This document shows positions 59,411-64,000 of a stretch of DNA of 64,000 bases, one piece after another (the stretch's first letter is position 1; the number at the start of each line of letters is the position of its first letter). The notes beneath the pieces were generated by a model. That model saw only the letters and a list, made by a program, of their open reading frames with translations, was not told the DNA's origin and ran no database searches. The stretch comes from Heterostelium album PN500 (Eukaryota; Evosea; Eumycetozoa; Acytosteliales; Acytosteliaceae): the NCBI RefSeq assembly GCF_000004825.1, contig NW_008805063.1, forward strand, positions 310,857 through 374,856, given 5' to 3'. Position numbers and translations under genes: made by a program.

Positions 59411-59957
59411 TAGTAAAGAAAAAAAAGAAAGTTTTTTTATAAGAGAGTGTAAATGGTTGCTTTACATTATTCTATATATTTATAATTGAACTTTATTAAT
59501 TTGTTCTAGAACAACAAAGAATCCTTTTTTACTTTAAAAATTATTATAATTTTTGGGGGTTGTTTAATATTTATAACCTACCACAAGATCTTATTATTAC
59601 CAATTTAATTGGTTATTTTTTTAATTTTATCTCTTTTAGTAATTTAGTAACATCTTTAAAGTTATTATTAGTTGCTGAATTCAGTGTATTTGTTGTAACT
59701 TAATAACGTTATGAACATACAAAATAAAAAAATGATTTTTTTTTTTTGTATCATACATTTTTTACCTAGATGATAATGTTGTTTTTCAATCATAATTAAC
59801 TAGCATTATCATCATTTTATGATCTTTAAATCTAATGACAATGATTTATCAGATATGAGATTAGTATTAACTCTGAGATTTTATTTTTACTAAATTTATT
59901 ATTTTTTAATTTTTATTATTAATGTTATTTACAATCATGGTTTTATTGATATTTTTA
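59411..59957. other. Intergenic region
   Basis: AT-rich promoter region of the small secreted protein (minus strand) and 3' flank of the methyltransferase. No gene seen. Confidence 0.6.
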
Positions 59958-61136
59958 CTATGGTTTGTATCCAATTGCAATGATAGAGTCAGTATCCATC
60001 GACATGAAAGAACGAACATAGTCAAAGTCATATCTTTTGCACAAATCTGTTTCAGTGTTATTTTCAACATTGTTGGTAAATCCACAGTTTGTAATATAGT
60101 CACAAGGTCTGTCGGATGCTGATTTGTATTCATTTCTCAAAGGTGTTGGCAAAAACGATGACATTACTCTACCCATGAATCCTCGTTTACCAGTTGCTTG
60201 AATCACCATCGATGATCCACTGGCAGAGGTTAATGATACCTCTTGACACAACATCTCTATATCTTTTTCAGTTAAATACATGACAAGACCTTCCAAAAGC
60301 CAGGCAGTTGGTTTAGTTTTATCGAATCCAGTTTCTTCAAGACTGGAAATCCATTGTTTGCTCTCCAATACATTGCTTGTGACACGATGAAGTTTTGCTT
60401 TGGAAATTGGTGGAATAACTTTGATTGCTTCATTTAGAATCATTTCTTTATATTGGAAAGTCTGTGCGAAATCAATTTCCCAAACCGTCGATTCTTTACC
60501 GAATGGCATTCTTAGAGCACGTGTATCAAGACCAGCACCCAAAATCACATATTGTTGTATGGTTTGATCTTTAATATGCATCATAAAAATGTGGTCAATG
60601 AATTTATTTCTGAGTGCAAATCTTACATTAAATGAATCCAAATACATGAGACCAAAACATTGAACTGGTGTGTAATTTTCAATACAATATCTCTTTGCAT
60701 CTTCAATGGTTGTGAATTCTAAACCTTTTTTTGAAAAAACATACTTTGCCAACTGATTTCTAGCAAACTGAGTTGGAATCATATTTAAGAATTGTTCCGA
60801 CTGTTCCATTAGAATTTGAACTGATTCTTTTGTACAACAAAAGAAATATGCATACCTATCTTTTTTATTAGAATCGTATCGTATGGTTTTAATTATTTAA
60901 TTATTTTAATTTGATATTACATACGGATCGAAAGATGCAACTTTATCATTGATGATCTCAGAGTAAAATGGTTCTTTCTTGTAGACATTCTCATAGTATG
61001 GAATAAATGACTCTTCAAGCTTCTCAGAGATCTTTAGTTGTTCATTTATAAATGAATTGGTTACCAAAGTTCTACCACCAGCAATCAATACTGATGTTCT
61101 TGCTACTCCTCCGGTAATACTTGGTGTATTCTCCAT
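59958..61136 (-). CDS. Leucine carboxyl methyltransferase-like SAM methyltransferase
   Basis: Two exons, 61136-60925 and 60855-59958, give 369 residues. The SAM-binding motif YVILGAGLDTRALRM and the downstream VWEIDFAQTFQYKEMIL are typical of the LCMT/TIGR00027 family, as is the WLLEGLVMYLTEKDIE segment after it. The N-terminus (TGGVARTSVLIAGGR ... PYAYFFCCTKESVQ) is also characteristic. Family members in bacteria and protists methylate small molecules or protein carboxyl groups; the true LCMT1 protein phosphatase 2A enzyme is only a distant relative, so the substrate is unknown. Exon junction restores DPYAYFFC exactly. Confidence 0.88.
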
Positions 61137-61533
61137 TATTAATAAATATAGATAAAGAATGATATTTAAAAAATATTAATCAAAAGATAGATTAAAGTTT
61201 AATTTTTTTGTTTTGTTTTAACATTGGAGAGGTGATAAATAAATCTGTTTTGACAAAAAAATTTTTTAATGGTGATCAAGTTGTTTTTACCAAACTACAA
61301 AGAACCCATTAATTTTATTTTAATTTTATTTTTTTTTGTTTTTAAATATTCCTACACATTTATTGATATTTTAATTCTTATTTAATGAATATGTTATTCA
61401 TATTTTTAATAAATTGATAAGTAGTTGGAAATTTTTTATTAGATAACTTATTCTGATATGATTCAAAACAAAAATTCAACCTCTATAAACAATATTAGTT
61501 CTCAATACCAAAGAGAGGACGATAAATACTTGC

Positions 61534-61716
61534 ATGAAAATATCTAATTCCTACTACAGATATCAAAATTCTCTCCTATTTGAGACTCCACCAGCAAGAA
61601 ATTTTAAAGATGTTAATAATGAAGATATAGATGATAATATTTTGGATACAACAACAACAACTAATACAACTAACAATTATTTTGTTTATGATAAATTTAA
61701 TAAGATTAATAATTAA
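61534..61716 (+). CDS. Short hypothetical protein
   Basis: 60 codons from an ATG, with Asp/Glu/Asn/Thr content typical of dictyostelid proteins (ARNFKDVNNEDIDDN). A second open frame (MIQNKNSTSINNISSQYQRE start, 61459) overlaps its start in another frame, as if one protein had lost one base near 61535. No homology recognised. Confidence 0.3.
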   Translation: MKISNSYYRYQNSLLFETPPARNFKDVNNEDIDDNILDTTTTTNTTNNYFVYDKFNKINN

Positions 61717-61953
61717 CTGATTGATTATCATTCAAAGTCGCCTTATACTCCTTAGATTCGACCAGAATCTTTAAGGAGAAGCTTGACTTGTAATTATTAG
61801 TTGTTTAGAATCATCGCCAGACTGATTTATATAAGATCACATCTTGATTTGCAATTACTCTATTAAGTATCCAAATGTGTTGAGCTTCATTTCGTAGTTT
61901 CATATCCCACAATAAAATACGACCACAACCCACAGGTCACTTACTACCTTCGA

Positions 61954-61986
<33 letters not shown>
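61704..61986 (+). mobile_element. Possible SINE-like insertion
   Basis: About 280 bp ending in the A34 run (61956-61989). AAATTTAATAA occurs at 61693-61703 and again at 61987-61997, the form expected of a target-site duplication, but the match is short and AT-rich. The body has more G+C than flanks and a strong hairpin CTCCTTAGATTC/GAATCTTTAAGGAG (61748-61778). No clear RNA polymerase III boxes. Confidence 0.35.
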
Positions 61987-61992
<6 letters not shown>

Positions 61993-62011
61993 AATAAAAG
62001 CAGATTAGAGC

Positions 62012-62116
62012 ACTACTACTATCTTGTGATATGCTTAGTATCACTACGGTCATCTATGTGTAGCATATCAGAGATAACTCCGATATATTACCTGCATCGC
62101 GCTCTGATAGTGTAGT
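62012..62116. other. Nested inverted repeats, possible structured RNA
   Basis: Outer arms ACTACTACTATC (62012-62023) and GATAGTGTAGT (62106-62116) pair with one bulge. Inner arms TGATATGCT (62027-62035) and AGCATATCA (62062-62070) pair perfectly. A local hairpin GTGATA..TATCAC also lies at 62026-62044. Composition is far from the AT-rich background. Could be a structured RNA or the end of a DNA transposon. Confidence 0.45.
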
Positions 62117-62138
62117 CATACTTCTTCATCCCTGCCAT

Positions 62139-62236
62139 GAACGAGATTACTAATGATGAGATTAGTAAGTTAGAACAAACTCAAGAAATGATCCTAAGAA
62201 TATGGTCTGAGAGAACAATATCAGGTAATCTCATAT
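62139..62236 (+). other. Short coding-like stretch
   Basis: A frame beginning at ATGAACGAG reads NEITNDEISKLEQTQEMILR and on to SERTISG, then meets a good donor (CAGGTAATC). It may be a first exon; I could not find a convincing second exon that keeps frame. Confidence 0.25.
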
Positions 62237-62639
62237 AAACCAGTCTGGCGTTAGTCGTTTCGGTTGTTATGGGAACAAACAAAAAAAACGAACGAAAAGA
62301 GACGAAAAATAATTTGTTGGGTTCCATCGAAAAAACGTGAGATTTATAAAAAAAAATAAAAAGTATGGGGGTTTGTTTTTTTTAAAAAAATTGGGATTTT
62401 TTATTTGTTTTCTCTTGTCCAAATAAGAATATTAAATTAACAACAAAAAAATTATTGTTGCACATTAAAATTAAATATTTTCTAAAATTATAATTCTTTA
62501 TTTATATCATATCCTATTTTAATATTATCATTACCAATATAAATAAAGAATTCAGAGAAAAGAAAACCAACTTCCCCTTAAACACAGAATTGTTATGAAA
62601 CAACTAAAAAAATCAAAATCAAATTAATGATTGCAGACC

Positions 62640-63010
62640 CACCCCTGTTGTAGCTGCTCAGGATAGTATTCCATCGCTCTGGTTGAATCGTCTCCAACAG
62701 CTGTCCACAACCAATCTCGGATATTGCTATGTCTCTAGTCGCACAAGTTCCGCCGCCGCCACCTAAAGTCACTCAGTCCAGAGGTTGCAGTCATTGGTGC
62801 CAGTATCTAAAACACCGAGGTTCATCACTTGCAAGAGATAGAATTATACTTTCCCAGATATTATTCTCGGCAATATCCGGTCCAACCGTTCCTAACACGT
62901 GCTCTGGTCAATTCGGCTATAACAACCAATCATATATATAGTGTCAAGATGAGATCGACTGGCAATCACCTCAGTAGCAGCACCGTCTAATGTAATCAAA
63001 GTACAGAACC
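62640..63010 (+). pseudogene. Decayed coding stretch, unrecognised
   Basis: Plus-strand segments with ordinary codon use and higher G+C than flanks (for example ACTGGCAATCACC at 62957) are broken by stops and frame changes. I see no family. It lies just upstream of the exon pair at 63020-63579, and may be the 5' part of the same gene or an unrelated decaying element. Confidence 0.35.
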
Positions 63011-63017
63011 CTTTGAT

Positions 63018-63579
63018 TGATAAGCATAGCCAAAGATGCTCAAGTCAATAATGAAATTCGTATTAGAATAGAGGAATTAGTGCTACTTCAAAAGAAACTA
63101 TTGGACCAGTTTCTCTTCTTGCCAGAGAACAGAATCAATGACAGACTTGGAGCACCTGGACCAAAATGCATTAAAGAAATTGGAACTGTAGAGTTTGGAT
63201 TATTGATGGTAGCACACTTTTATAAACATCAAAAAGGTAAGTAATTCTATATTTTATTTATCTAGATATAAAAATAAAAATAAAAAAATTATTATTATCA
63301 AAAACATTCTCTTTGATCTGATCTCAGGTCTATAAACTATTTTGATTTGTTTATCATTTTCTTGGATACTCAAAGAAAGAAACAAAAAAAATTCATTGAA
63401 AACAAATTAATTATTTTCGTCGATAATTAAATAGAGAGATCAATATATTATTGATTTTATTTGATTTTCTATTTGTTTCGATAAACAAAAAACCAAATAA
63501 TTCAATATTAAAAATTTTGGTTATAATGAAATGTACAATATTTGCAGGTTACAAACAAGATGTAAATTTAAAATATTGA
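63018..63579 (+). CDS. 3' end of an unrecognised gene
   Basis: Exon 63018-63236 (IAKDAQVNNEIRIRIEELVL onward, containing LDQFLFLPENRINDRLGAPG) joins in frame to 63548-63579 through a 311-bp intron (GTAAGT donor, TTTGCAG acceptor), giving the end GYKQDVNLKY. The clean coding frame and precise splice fit a real gene, but the 5' part is damaged or unclear in the sequence upstream. No domain recognised. Confidence 0.4.
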
Positions 63580-63815
63580 TGATACTAGATAGCATGATCA
63601 TCACCCAGGTGAACGTGCAAAAAACAAAAATATCATTTGGGTTCCTTTTTTTTTTTTGTTTTTTTTTGGATTTTCTTTTTTTTTTTTTTTGATGATCCAT
63701 CAATCACTCTTTTTATTCAATTTTGAACTTTAAAGTTATTTCATCTTATTTTTTTATTTCTATTTCATTTTATATTTATTATATAGAATAGAATAAAATT
63801 TATAAAACGCAACTT

Positions 63816-64000
63816 ATGGATTATTCAAAATATGTTCAAATTCCTCAAATCAACAATGTCAATGATGTTGTACAATTGTTGATCGATTTGAATCCATTGG
63901 TTATTGCCACTGCCGTCATTGGATTGGTACTATCAGTCTACCTGTTGGTCAAGATTCGTTTGATGCGTGGATTGGTACTCGACGTCAAAGGATTGCACGA
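63816..64000 (+). CDS. N-terminus of a membrane protein, cut by the window end
   Basis: ATG at 63816 opens a frame of 61 codons to the edge. Residues 1-29 are polar (MDYSKYVQIPQINNVNDVV), then a hydrophobic helix of about 20 residues (LVIATAVIGLVLSVYLLV) is followed by positive residues KIRLMRG, placing it as an N-terminal membrane anchor with a cytosolic body. Too little remains to name the family. Confidence 0.6.
   Translation, partial: MDYSKYVQIPQINNVNDVVQLLIDLNPLVIATAVIGLVLSVYLLVKIRLMRGLVLDVKGLH

Larger units (their letters stand above)
61137..62000. other. Intergenic region with small ORF and retroposon-like insertion
   Basis: Includes the candidate ORF at 61534-61716, the hairpin at 61748-61778 and an A34 run at 61956-61989. 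Otherwise AT-rich. Confidence 0.5.

Noticed and set aside
61534-62260. A single gene spanning the small ORF, the A run and the NEITNDE stretch
   Set aside because: An A34 run and the lack of splice sites that keep frame separate the pieces.

Overview
The window looks like dictyostelid (social amoeba) nuclear DNA. The evidence is very AT-rich intergenic sequence, introns of mostly 70-110 bp with GTAAGT/GTATGT donors, long Asn, Gln, Thr and Ser homopolymers inside proteins, and typical amoebozoan gene content: a peroxisomal citrate synthase with a PTS2 signal, a CBM49-like secreted protein, a TKL kinase, DUF4419, and large F-box-like families. The genes use more G/C-ending codons than I would expect of D. 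discoideum, so another dictyostelid is more likely. No tRNA, rRNA or CRISPR array was found.

Layout. 1-10 kb: a frame-broken DUF4419 gene, prefoldin subunit 2, an HRQ1-type RecQ4-like helicase on the minus strand, and an F-box-like Cys-rich protein. 10-20 kb, minus strand: a USP12/46-type deubiquitinase, a WY-repeat protein with a basic N-terminal leader, and the excision-repair endonuclease XPG. 20-25 kb: five signal-peptide proteins on one strand, two of them paralogues. 25-33 kb: NSUN2 tRNA/RNA m5C methyltransferase, eIF2 beta, pinin and an Acl4-like TPR protein. 33-40 kb: a 5'-truncated LINE with a 16-bp target-site duplication, an F-box-like family gene, a CBM49-like secreted protein, a TPR pseudogene and a protein with two Fic domains. 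40-50 kb: a beclin-1/Atg6 protein with a very long N-terminus, peroxisomal citrate synthase and Rab GDI. 50-52.7 kb: a graveyard of decayed mobile DNA with a 69-bp inverted repeat and a Ty3-like fossil. 52.7-64 kb: a TKL kinase, a Cu/Zn superoxide dismutase with an in-frame membrane-anchor extension, a second F-box-like family gene plus two C-terminal fragments of the family, a small secreted protein, an LCMT/TIGR00027-type methyltransferase, a possible SINE-like insertion, a structured block, a decayed coding stretch and the start of a membrane protein.

Most genes are unrelated housekeeping genes with no operon logic. Groupings that stand out are DNA repair (XPG, HRQ1), translation and RNA metabolism (NSUN2, eIF2 beta, pinin, Acl4-like), the secreted-protein cluster, and the dispersed F-box-like family. 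Several otherwise intact genes lose frame at or near short homopolymers, which points to assembly errors rather than decay for those cases. I did not find a convincing new multi-gene system. The best leads are the double-Fic protein, the dual-start superoxide dismutase and the structured block at 62.0-62.1 kb.
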